Part shown: piece by piece, positions 1-11,000 of the stretch | Numbering within the stretch: the stretch's first letter is position 1 | How the letters are laid out: every line of letters starts with the position of its first letter | From: Patiria miniata | Lineage: Eukaryota > Echinodermata > Asteroidea > Valvatida > Asterinidae | NCBI RefSeq assembly: GCF_015706575.1 | Contig: NW_024037069.1 | Coordinates: forward strand, 34,555,315-34,619,314 | DNA: 64,000 nucleotides | Direction of reading: 5' to 3' | Translations under genes and position numbers: made by a program | The notes under the pieces: model-generated | The model's input: only the letters and a program-made list of their open reading frames with translations | Database searches by the model: none | What the model was told of the DNA's origin: nothing

Positions 1-215
1 GGGGGCATGGCTAATTTCAAATGAGGGAGGCACTCTAGCAAAGGGGTAGTGCGGACTAGAAGCAGGAGGCAGGGCCAGGGAAAAGGTAGGTGGGACCAAA
101 AAAAATGTAGATGAAGCTTGAAAATAGGTAGGGGGCATGTTTTTTTTTAAATGAGGGAGGTACTCTAGCAAAAGGGGCAGGGGAATGAGAAGCAGGAGGC
201 GGGGTCAGAAAAAAA
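1..215. repeat. Two-copy tandem duplication, about 130-bp period
   Basis: Two diverged direct copies begin at 1 and about 131. Both start with 'gggggcatg' and share 'aaatgagggagg', 'actctagcaaa' and 'agaagcaggaggc'. The array lies in the RIC1 intron upstream of the first exon seen here. An open frame on the minus strand across it is low-complexity and looks like chance. The rest of 216-406 shows only the approach to the exon acceptor. Confidence 0.7.
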
Positions 216-406
216 CTGGTCTGTGGATGAGCAAACAAGTACCCTTCAAGTCACTCCTTTGGGAGTTTGTGCCTATTGGGGTTGCATCCTCTAATGCTGT
301 GCATGCTGTGAATAACACTCAGTTTAAAGAAAAACAGGCAAAATGAAGGCGAGCAAACAATTTATGTGAGTCTTGATGATATCTCTCTTTTTATTTCTCT
401 CTTTAG

Positions 407-3400
407 CCGTCTGTCCTCACAATCCAAGCCCTCATCTTCCCAGTCCAAGACGACGGATCAGTCCTCATCCGTCGAGGAGTACTTCGTGGATGTGATTCTC
501 AATCGACACGCTCGGAAACTCATCACGTCTCTGAGGCTGAGAGACCTTGGGATGTTTGTGGCTTACCTGGACTTCAAGCTGCAGGCGTGGCTGGCAAAAG
601 AGAGGTGAAATTTGTTTTTGTAAGAATTGTTGGAGAGCTTCCAAGAACTCGTTCTCGGGTTTTCCTTGGGAGAAAGGATTTTTCTTCTCATATTAAGCAT
701 ATTTTTGAGTCAGTAGGCTGACTTGGTCAGGTTTAACCCATGATCTGTGAGATGTTTCAAATGCTTTAAGTCTGAAATATGTTGGCGTATATTTTGCATT
801 CACCTTTATACTATGATCCGCCATTATCTTTTACTATCTGTCAAGGGGGATCTGATGTGCAAAAGATATGGGAGGATATTGTGATGATACATAAATAATG
901 ATCCTTTAATAAGCAAAATGAGTCTCCTGCCGATGCATTCCCGATCCTTGCTAACTCCATTTCCAGTCTTTGCTGATGAGTTGTATCTTCCATAGCAATC
1001 CATTTGGAAGGGATCGACACTTACCAATTGAGATGCAAAACTACCCTGAGAATAAAGTGTTTATCTTTTGATTTTAGGGGTCGCGTTGCCAAAGTAGAAG
1101 ACTTTGAGGCAGCCTTGAAGCAGCTTCATCATGACTTCCACTGGCCTCTCCCGACACTGACTAGCGGATCAGCTTCCATCGCCATCAATGCAACCAAGAC
1201 GCCAAGTAAGATGCTTCAAATCTTTCATTCACTTACCTCGACCTTAAAAAGGCCTCCTGTTGTGATTGCCATATCTCAGAATGATATGGAAATGTTGAGT
1301 TACTAGCTGAGGACTAAGCCAACAATCTGATTGCTTGCTAGGTTTACTGGTCAAGTCTTCGCCGCCCACTGCTGCCACCATGCAAGCCCAGATCAATGGC
1401 CTGAAGCTCAGCGGAGACCCAGACACCGACAAACCCCACCAGGTCCTGCCAGCTCACCCGAGGGACCTACGTATCCTGATCAGACCTCACAGCCTGACGT
1501 CAGACAGTACTCACAGTGAGGTCCGCACTGAAGAGGCTATGCTCAAATACCCCTCAGCCAAAGGTATCAATTCGTTTATTACTTTATTTTGTTGGTATGA
1601 AGGGCCAGACTTTTGACTAACTGAGTTACTGACTGGTTGCTTGATTTCTACATAAGAAGTTTTTCCAACGATGGTCGGTTGCCCATCATTGGAAATTGAT
1701 ACAAAATTCCACTTTTCTGGAAAATGACAGCATACAAGATGCCATGATTTCACAGGATGTTTGAAACTTTTATTCACGTACAGTCAAGTAAGGTATTTTA
1801 TAATAATTTGGTAGTTTTGTTTTTTGATGTTTGCAAATAATTATTACCTTTAAGAAAGAAATATTTTTTCTTTGTGCTCATGTCTACAAAAAGTTCCTCT
1901 AAGTTTTAGTGACATGTACGCAAATGTGAAATATTGAGTGAATTCATTAATTTGCCTGGTACTACTCCATCAGGTTCTGACGACAACAGCATCGGCACCA
2001 CTGAGCCCTCGGAGGGCAGTTCCATGTTTGGTGAGGGGGAGAACCCGTTAGAGGACAGTATATGGAGCAGCAACGCCAACTTGGAAGAACTGGAGCAATT
2101 CTACCTGCAGCTGAGTCAGAGTGGCCCAAGACAATCAGACAAAGAACTCAGGTATGGGTTGTCATTGAGATAGTATGTGTGAGAATTAGAGTAGGGTAGG
2201 GTTTCAGAGTGGGGGAGTGTGGCCTAGTGGTTAAAGTCGATCAGAGGGTCAGGGGTTCGAATCCAGCTGCTGGCCATATGTTGTGTCCTTGGGTAAGCCA
2301 CTTCACCCCAACTTGCCTCTCTCCACCCAGGAGTATTTATGGGTAATGGCATTTAACGTACGATGGACTGACATCCCATCCAGGGGGAATAGAAATATTT
2401 TCAGTCATTTTATGGCAAGGAAACTAGACATAAAGCCGGCCTGATGGGCCACATTAAATTGTGACAGCTTTTCTAACTTTGCGCCGATACATTATTTGTG
2501 ACATAAAGTAAGTACCTTAATTATGTTTCCTTTACAGTGGAAGATGTAGGAGGATTCAGGAACATTCCGTACAAAAATGTTGTGGGAGTTATTGTTCAAA
2601 AAGCCTAAACAATAACACAATTATCACTCGTCTTCCTATCGTTATCTCCCAGGTATCTCTTTGACATCTTCCTTGCCGCCCTGTGTCTGGAGTGGGCTCT
2701 CCTCATCGCCATCATTCTCAGGGACTTGGCTCTCATCACTAAGGTTGTCATGGTAACCACATCCTCCGACGTTGCTCTGGATGTAGTGGCCCGCATGAGG
2801 GAGGGGCTGTCGTTTCTGGAGCTCTGGGCAGACTCTGAATGGTAGGTAGCTTTTGTTTCTGGAGTTTTAATTTCTGAAATTGAGATATTAATTTTCTATA
2901 TTCCCAAGACTTTAAGATTTTGGGTTTTGATTTAAGATTCTCTGTTATACAGGTGGGATATTTGTCAGAAGTTTTTCCTGATTTTGGGATTTTTTTAATG
3001 AGGGGTTTTCCTGATGTCAGGATTTAAAAGAATCTCTTGTGAAATCTGGAATTCCTGAGATTTTACCATAAAGGTTTTTTTTACCTTGACAATTTTTTTA
3101 TAGAACAAAAGAAATGGGTATTGTAAGGGGTACTTTAAGGCAAATGCAAACATATCCCATAGATCCTATGTTACTCTGGGGCCCTCGGTGATCCTCAGAC
3201 CTTCCGCAGATTATTTCGTGGGTTTTTCCATTTTCTCCCAATCTCACCCTTGATTAAAAGTTTGATTTTTACTGGACTTCAAGTACCAGCCTACTGTCCG
3301 CTGACTAAGTCAATGACTGACAGACTGACTGACTGACTAACTAAATGTAAATAGTGTCCTAAACTGCTGTCAGACTGTTTGGTCCACCTCAACTAAGCAA

Positions 3401-3813
3401 GACAGTTTTAAGAGCTTGTTTTCAAGGTTTTTCAACAAGCTTTTGGAAAACACTAAACACAGAGCACTTAAAACTGAAGTGCGAAACTCAATATTGGTGT
3501 TAATTTTTTCCCAACTCAACAAAATCAATCAATTGTTTTTTGTTTCCCCTACAGTCCAGGTTACAAGCCCCTCTTGCTGGCCATCAGGCCCCAGGCCCAG
3601 GTCCTAGCGGAAGCCGTGGAGAAGGCTGTCACTCCTCCCCACACCCCTCACTCCAGGACCTCCTCCACCTCGGACCAATCCGTGGGACATCAGGAGATCC
3701 GTCGGCTGGGGTCTCACGGCAGCGGGGTCATCTCGGAGCACGAGCTGTCGGAGGAAGACGTGTTTGAGGAGGAGAAGGTGAAAGATGAGGAGAACGGATG
3801 CACCATCTCATGA
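407..3813 (+). CDS. RIC1: RIC1 homolog, C-terminal six exons (partial)
   Basis: RIC1 pairs with RGP1 to form the guanine-nucleotide exchange factor that activates Rab6 at the Golgi. I see exons 407-604, 1078-1205, 1342-1563, 1974-2151, 2653-2841 and 3555-3813, all with GT-AG borders and matching phases, giving the last 390 residues. Recognisable blocks are YFVDVILNRHARKL, LRDLGMFVAYLDF, LHHDFHWPLP, ELRYLFDIFLAALCLEW, IILRDLALI and ECPGYKPLL, in the same order as recalled human RIC1. Human RIC1 has about 1,420 residues, so the N-terminal WD40/beta-propeller part lies upstream of the window. The tail is acidic (EEDVFEEEKVKDEENGC) and ends TIS-stop, like the acidic human end. The third exon and the tail diverge most from human. 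The first base of the first exon completes a codon begun upstream. Confidence 0.93.
1655..1853 (+). mobile_element. 3' fragment of a TTAA-ended inverted-repeat element (copy 3)
   Basis: This stretch in a RIC1 intron matches the right-hand 200 bp of the elements at 13909-14409 and 33867-34391. Shared blocks are 'ttttccaacg', 'aaaatgacag', 'aatttggtagtttt' and 'gatgtttgcaaat', and it ends '...cctttaa'. The left half is absent, so it is truncated. Confidence 0.8.
2212..2490 (+). mobile_element. tRNA-derived SINE
   Basis: An A-box-like 'gtggcctagtggttaaag' (2219-2236) and a B box 'gggttcgaatcc' (about 2252-2263) are followed by a non-tRNA body with 'tgtgtccttgggtaagcc', 'cctctctccacccagg' and 'gacatcccatccaggggg'. 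I recall this body type from SINEs of marine invertebrates. It lies in the RIC1 intron between exons 1974-2151 and 2653-2841, in the sense orientation. Confidence 0.8.
2842..3554 (+). other. RIC1 last intron, no other feature seen
   Basis: T-rich intron with a short GACT run near 3305-3345. No repeat family or coding signal was recognised. It ends in a clear acceptor, 'tttcccctacag'. Confidence 0.6.
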
Positions 3814-4408
3814 TAGAACGAGAAGAGGAACATTAAGATGTTTCTTGAGGAGAAGTTCATCTTTATCGTTGCCTGTCTTGACTTCTTCGTTGTAAGACAA
3901 TGCTGAGAATGGTTTCCTCCGTCTGTTGATTAAAGAGGCAAGTTGATGCATTTCTTTGATAGGTTGAGAACTTTTGGTGGGCATCTTTGTTTGAGAAGGC
4001 AGGAGATGTTGAGGAGAGCAGTTGTGTTATCGTGTGATGGAGGAAGGAAGTTTATACTTTCCTTTGTGGAGAAGATAAAAAATTGATGACATCTTTGAGG
4101 AGGAGGCAGACAAGGAACAGGAGAACGGCTGCCTCATCTCGTGGTGGAGAATGAGGAGAGAAAACTTAGTGTGTTTCTCAAACACCTTTGTCTTTGACCG
4201 TTAAATCCTCATGGAGACATCTTCAGAAACTGGTTTTCTGTCTACGCTGAATTAACACTTACAACCTTTTCACTGGTTGTAATTTCACTTCAGCTTCTTC
4301 ATTCAACTTACATTTATGACTCGTTCCAGTCGAGATTTGAGACTCTTTCTAGTCAAGATTGTTCTGATGATGCGAGTAACACTGTTTACTTTTTTTGTCT
4401 TTAATAAA
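3814..4408 (+). other. RIC1 3'UTR to first polyadenylation signal
   Basis: Sequence after the TGA. An AATAAA lies at 4403-4408, followed by AT-rich sequence, and would give a 0.6-kb 3'UTR. A second AATAAA at 7825-7830 would give a 4-kb 3'UTR. The sequence alone cannot choose between them. Confidence 0.55.
4080..4205 (+). pseudogene. Decayed duplicate of the end of the RIC1 coding exon, inside the 3'UTR
   Basis: About 330 bp downstream of the true end, the sequence reads DIFEEEADKEQENGCLIS in one frame. The authentic C-terminus is DVFEEEKVKDEENGCTIS. The nucleotide similarity continues past the authentic stop codon into UTR sequence ('catctcatgatagaacgag' against 'catctcgtggtggagaatg'), so this is a segmental tandem duplication and not chance. 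In this copy the stop position is read as tryptophan codons. No splice acceptor before it is convincing, so an alternative last exon is possible but unproven. Confidence 0.65.
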
Positions 4409-7400
4409 CAGTATTAATTTCAATGCAAGTAAACTGCAAAATTGATGAATTAAAAGAGTCCTGTGTAGCTTTGCCTGGTCTTCACAGCTACAAGGTCGAA
4501 TTTTATTTTTTGAATTTTCTAAGGATATGACCTGTGTTTAGAGAATGTCTGTAACTTAAAACCTTGGTTTTCCCCCCAAAAACATGGGACATTCCAGTTT
4601 GGAACATTACTGTTTGTTGGTTATTCCAAGCTGGAATAATATGTCTCCAACTTTTCCTGCATGAGAATAAGTGGCCCTACCAGGTTGTTTCATATAGAAA
4701 CTGGCTCCCTATTAAATAGAACATTCCGGTTGACCAAATTCAATTCAAGAACATTAGCTTGAATTTTTTAGTCCAAGTGTGGTTTCAAGAAACTTATACT
4801 CTACATACTTCAGTAGTGTCACAGATATCGAACTGTGGTGGCTGACCCGAGTAAGCCCCGAGAATGACGTCAGAGCTAATCGCCCGGCACGGGGTTAACC
4901 GGAGTCAACTCGGGCGAGCTAATCGAACACACCCTTAATCTGTTTACATTTAGGAATAAGTGAGTACCAGGGAACACAAGAGTGAAGTGATGGGCTGGTT
5001 CCTGATCCCTATTTTATATTGTAGACTGAAGAGAGGGAGCGGGAACCAGTCTTAAAGTGAAAGCTTTTACTTTCCTGGTTCCATACTCCATTCATATCTA
5101 TAAACTCTGAAAAAGTGTCCCACAACTGACAGCAGTTTTCCACATTTTTGCCCCTCGTTGGGCATTTGAGTATGAACAGTTGGTGGGACACACTGCGTGC
5201 ACATACTGATCCACACGTATGGCGTGAAGTACGCGCAACTAATTTTTGATGTGCATGCAAGCCATAGCATCTTTGCGTCATCGGCGTCGTTGGCAATACT
5301 TTTGAATGTCTCTCCCAGTGGTCTCCCCCAACTCTCCCTTTCTTACCGTTGAGGGGGTACTTCTGCACAGAGCCCTATAGGACGTAATGTTACCTGTATG
5401 CATTATGTACAGACAATATTTTTACAAATGGTGCTACTAATAATTTATTTTATATATCTTAGAGTAGTAACATTATAAAGAGCTTGTACAGACGTGCTCA
5501 GGCCAATTTGTACGCTAGAACATGTATATACAATGTACGTTATTGTCGGATAATAATGCAGTGATAGAAACTAATAAGATACATGTAAATGTAGTAAATG
5601 TTCAGTCTTTGATGGAAATCCTTGGATGTGTTTTTCTGTTCAAAATGGAAAAGGGACGTTAGGAGAAAGGTGTTTTTGCCAACAGGATTCCAAAATCTCA
5701 TAGAATTTTTAGAACAATGAAAATCAAATTTTTATTTATTAACTCAGTGAAGGTGAAGTCATTGCAACAAAATTGAAAAGGTATTAATTTGGGACTAAGA
5801 AACATTTCCAATTTTGTTAGAAAATACTTTGAAAATGCACTCAACTCTCCCTAGACTTTGTACACAACCAAAAAAGTGACGTCTGGATGCTACATTCTTT
5901 CCATCTCATTGATTGGATTTCATTGTATGAAAGTTGTCTGTACATGTCATTGAAGTTTATTTGTGTATTACACTGCACAAACGGCCAGCCATCTGGTAAA
6001 AATTCTTTGGTTTTAAGAGTCTTGAGTTTTTTTCCAACTGCAGATTTACTTTCTTTATGCTGAATGTTGAAAGAGGTTGCCTGCCACGATTTATTGGTTC
6101 AAGTGATGTGTAACTAACTACACTTGGTGTGAAAAATTGACTTATTTTAATGTTTAGACATCTCTGTGTAGTAGTTAACTAAACAAAAAAATGTATTATG
6201 ATTATTTATTTTATTCTTTTGTAGATGAAAGTGAATGATATTGTTCTACTTTGTCATTGTCTTGCTGTTGTGTGCTGGATGATATTCGAAATGTTTAGAG
6301 ATATGTTGTGCAAGTTTTTTGTTGTAAAATCAAATTTTGAATAAGTTTTTATTCTTTTTGTTTCTTCTCTCTGTTGGAAAAGTGACATTTGTTGACTGTT
6401 TTTTTTTCCAGTCTATTGTGTTTTGTTTTTTTCTGTAATTCAGTCTTCTCTCTTTTCTTCAATTAAATCCATTTTCTTTCTATTATGTGCAGTTTAGGGC
6501 TATGTATCGGAACTGGGTACCCGAGTACCCGACTGTTAATGTCAGGAACCAGTTCTAGATTATGGAATCGGGTACCAGTAATCAACTTTACAAATTACTT
6601 AGTAATTACTTCTCAACCAGTGAAAAAGAAAGGTTTGAAGTCATTTGTTGGGAATTATCAAAATGAAAACAAGGCCACAAAGGAAAACAAAACATATTTC
6701 ACATTTATGACGCTCATGAAAGCTGCAGTTTACATCGTAAAGGTATAGAAATGTACACACTTGTATCGTGCTGTATGCTGTAGTATTATTGTGCGGACCT
6801 TTGTAAACAATCTCAACAGCAGTTACTTGGGGATTTGAATTTTGGAATGGTTGGCTTTTGGCTTCTTTAACAGGTTACCTGGGTAACCGTTTTGCTTTTC
6901 AATTGGGTACTTGGATCCTGTACTGCAAATGTACACTCTAGTGCAGTGTGATTAAATGTGGTGCATTTGTTTTTGGTTTTTTTCTCCACTTTTCTTGATA
7001 TCCAATTTTGTTTTCCGCTTCATTTTCACCTGTTGTAGCAATTTGAAATGCTACAAGTATTTGCTTCTGTTTGTTCTGTTCCATTCTATTCTTTACAATG
7101 TTTTACTGTCTTTATTGTGTTCCTGGTGGCTTTTTTTGTCTCTTTGTTTGTTTGTTTGTTTGTTTGTTTTTTTTTTTACTTTCTATCCTGTTCTTTATTT
7201 AATTTAGTGTATGTGTAACCATGTTAACACACTCTAAATTGTTATACAAAAATCCTCTTTATATATTTCTACAGTTATGTAATGCGTCTTTATTGTTCAC
7301 CTTCGGAGTAAGTTATTAGTGTAAATTAAGATGTGCGTGTAGGGTCGTTAAGTAAGTAAATAAGTTATTCGTTTTAATTAGGCCTTGAAAAGACAATATT

Positions 7401-7824
7401 CGTGTCATCTGTAAAATTTTCTAGTTTTTCTGGCAATTTCTAGTTTGTGTAAAAGTTGTTCACAACTGTTTGCTTTGCTAAGGTGCAGACCCCGTTTAAA
7501 ACTTCTAGGCTGGTACTTCTCAAAGAAATTTCCACCCCCCACGGGCCCCCCCCCCCCCCCCCATAATAATTTTTACCAAAGATTGAATTTGGAAACTAGC
7601 AAGTTTTAAAATTAAATTTTTGAATTTCTGCGACATTTATGTATATGCAAAGCAAAGACTTTCACAATTTGTATTCGCGAAAACAAAGAGAAATTATCAC
7701 TTCGCATCGATAATTGAAATTATGCACTTTGGAAAAGGCATTTCTATATATTTGAACTTCTGTAGTTGTATTTACATTGTAAATGAAAGAAGTGTAAATA
7801 GCCCAAAATGAGACAGAATTGTCG
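4409..7824 (+). other. AT-rich distal 3'UTR or intergenic DNA
   Basis: No convincing coding exon. It contains pieces of dispersed repeats: 'ggaaccagtct' motifs near 5040-5055, a GGTACC/GGTAACC-rich block at 6490-6610 resembling 16180-16280, a (TTTG)n run near 7140-7170 and a poly-C tract at 7545-7562. Several open frames here are short and AT-driven. Confidence 0.5.
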
Positions 7825-7830
7825 AATAAA
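7825..7830 (+). terminator. Candidate distal polyadenylation signal
   Basis: AATAAA followed by 'acatttttatctc'. It lies about 265 bp upstream of the next gene's start codon, on the same strand. It could end a long RIC1 transcript. Confidence 0.4.
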
Positions 7831-7869
7831 ACATTTTTATCTCAAAGAAAAAAGTTTCATTTGCCTACT

Positions 7870-8093
7870 GTTCAATTTATAACGCTTCTTTGACCCCCAT
7901 TCATAAGAAAAAAATGCTTCAAAAAAGCAGAGAAGGCACATTTTCGTTTTTAATATGTTTTAAATAGCGCCCTCCCTTGGCGAAAAGGAGCCAGTTGTTT
8001 ACAAATGGCGGAAACGCCGCCGGTTGTCAATCTCTGAATTTGTCATTTTTTCTCCACAAGCACAAGGCCACATAAGAGCAAATGCAAACTAAG
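7870..8093 (+). promoter_or_regulatory. Probable promoter and 5'UTR of the coiled-coil gene
   Basis: A locally GC/CpG-richer block precedes the start codon at 8094. It includes 'acaaatggcggaaac' near 8001-8015, which resembles a YY1 site (core ATGGCGG), a motif common at housekeeping promoters. No TATA box is evident. The transcription start was not determined. Confidence 0.45.
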
Positions 8094-11000
8094 ATGTCGC
8101 GAGACTGGGAGCATAACTTCACCAGTATAGTAAAGGAAACCGAGTCGAATCTTGCCAAAGTTCGGGTAAACACACGTATTAGGCCGCGCCCGAATTATCG
8201 GGAGGACGGCTAGCGGGAATTTTAATACACACGGATCTATAGTAGTAGTAGTGGTAATCCTTACTTTTAGGACACCTCTATTTTGTACGAGTTCTGTTCA
8301 AAACTGACTTTTGCAGATGACTGTCCAGTACCAAAGTGACTTTTGCAGGCTAAAGCAGTCTTTTTTCTTCATATAAACTCATGTTAGTTGTAATTTTGAA
8401 AGCACTTTCAAAGAAAATGTGACTTTTCTACCTTTTTTCACAGTCAGACGTGCATGTTGTAGTTCTCACACGCGTGAAAGCCCTACATAATGAAAGCCCG
8501 ATGCTGATTGGCTGCTAAAAAAAATAATTAAGATGTTTATTTTTTATCAGCCAATCAGCATCAAGCTTTCATTGCATTGAGCTTTCACGTTTGCCATCTT
8601 GGTTTTTGAGTCTGTTTTCTGGTTGTCATCGTCGTCTTTTACCCCTCAATTTCCCTCTAAAATCAAAGCCCTGCCCTCTTTCCACAAAATTAAACCTGCT
8701 GATATTCAAGAAGGTGTCATTGCCAACTGTTCAAATGTGTCAAGAAATATCAGAATGTCACTTTTGAGTGTCATTTAGTCAGCTGTTTTGGTGAGTCTTT
8801 CCCTTCCTATATAGGAACGGGGTCCTAAAAGTAAGGATTACCGTAGTAGTATCAGTGTCTATGGAAAGTGGCTGCAGCCTAGCCGCTTCCAAGACCAAGT
8901 TCCATACTAGACCCGTGACCGTGTGTAATTTTCAACCGTAGCCAAGTAATTGGAACACGGCCATTTGTGTTCCTTCCTCCATGTACAAACTGACCTCATC
9001 GTCGACATCAACAACGCCAGTTGTATAATGCGCAGCAGCGCAGGCCTAAAATAAATTAAATAATCTGGGGGTGTTGTGATGTGTTGTTTTACATTTTTTT
9101 TTCGAAAAAAAAGTAGGCTAGACCTAGGCCTAATTGAGTAATTCAGTTTTAATTAATGTATTCGCAACGGATCCGGTACCATTTCTCGATTTTGCGAGAA
9201 TATATAACTGGCAGACCCTGACGTCACGTGAGATCACGCGTGATCGATCCACCCTACACTGAGTGCAGTGGTGCGTAGTTTGACACAGAAATACATCCCT
9301 TAAAAAAAAATCCTCCAAAGCCATGATCACCAAAATAAAGTGAAATTTCATTTCTTGGAGAAGTATGACTTGTGTTTTAGGGGCGAAAAAAAAACTGGAC
9401 ATTTTTAGCCCAACAAGGAATCGAACCCAAAGACATCACCACTCACTAGACCTCCAACAGTATGATCGAGGCTCTTTGATAGCTACCATAAAATTGAAAT
9501 CATATAACGTTTCTTTATGTGACATCAAGATCTGATGCATGCACATTATTGCATGCAGCCAGTTGCGTAACTTAGGGACCAACACCGGTTCAGTAGCCAC
9601 TGCCAAAAAAAATTCAATATGGGCAGGCCATAAATTTTGTAGGGCCTGACGTTACTGTTGTCAGTTGTACACAGTCACTGAAGTGTCATCAGATTATCAG
9701 ATATCATTCTTTCCAAAATTTATCGCTGGTTGGCAACACACAGTTCTAAAGCTTTCATTGTTGGTGCTGTCTTTTATGTTGGGACATCTTTACAAATTTA
9801 TACGATACATGCTTAAAATGTTTGTTTGTTTTTGTCTTGCAGCAAAGTTTAAATGACTCTAGGTATAGTCACAGAAGCAATGGCAGTCACCCCCTGAACA
9901 CGTACTCTGGTGAGTTACTGAAACAGGAAACATCAAATGATTATGAAATAAGTTTGGAAGCCATAAAATAACAATGAATAAGAGGAAATCGGGGAAACCT
10001 ATTCAGATTCAATTGGTAGATTATACTAACTTCTGTATTTGGACAAACAAGAAGTTGCAAGCAATCATAATCAGTCACAAGCTGTCACAAGCAGTCACAA
10101 GCAGTCACGAGCTGTCACGAGCTGTCACGAGCAGTCATGAGCAGTCGCGAGCAGTAACAAGCAGTCGCAAGCAGTTGAAAGCAGTCATGGGCAGTGACGC
10201 GTAGTCAGGAGCAGTCAAAAGCAGTCACAAGCAGTCATAAGCAGTTGCAAGCAGTCACGAGCAGTCATAACCAGTCACAAGCACTCAGGAGCAGTCAAAG
10301 GAGTCATAAGCAGTCACAAACAGTTGCAAGCAGTCACGAGCAGCCAGGAGTAGTCACAAGCAGTCACAAGCAGTTGGAAGCAGTCACGAGCAGTGACGCG
10401 CAGTCAGGAGTAGTCGCAAGCAGTCGCAAGCAGTCACAAGCAGTGGCAAGCAGTCAAGGCAGTCAAAGCAGTCGCAAGCAATCACAAGCAGTCACAGGTA
10501 GTGCATTCTTGGTATAAATTTCAAGCCTCGCAAGTTTTGAGACTGTCCGCTGATGCGCAGGCCTTGTTCCTTATTTGTCTCCTCAGCAAAACCATCAACT
10601 CTACCCAGGAGCTACGTGACGTCATCGTCATTTCTGAACGACTACACGGGCCGGAGCGACTGGCGCCCTCACTCAGGCTACCAGAGCCAGTATACCCACA
10701 GTGCATCATCCGAGGGGGATTCTCTTCCCAATAGCTCAGCCGAGTCGCCTGCGCTGGTAGCCATGCTGACTGAAAAGATTGACAATCAGGCCAAAGTAGG
10801 TTTCCGTCACCCTAGCAACGCGCAACTGAAGTATGCATACTTGCACTTCCATTCAAAATATTCAATTTGAAATGACCATTAAGACCAATTTATGGCCAAG
10901 TTTGCGCAAGGACTATAGTTGACCAATGGATAACCATAGTTCGACTAACGCTTGTTCAAACTCTGTCTAGTCGACGGTGGTTGACTACGCTAGTCGACTA

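Noticed and set aside
9974-10517. Ser/Gln/His-rich frames as a repeat protein
   Set aside because: Direct translation of the 10-11-bp minisatellite in an intron.
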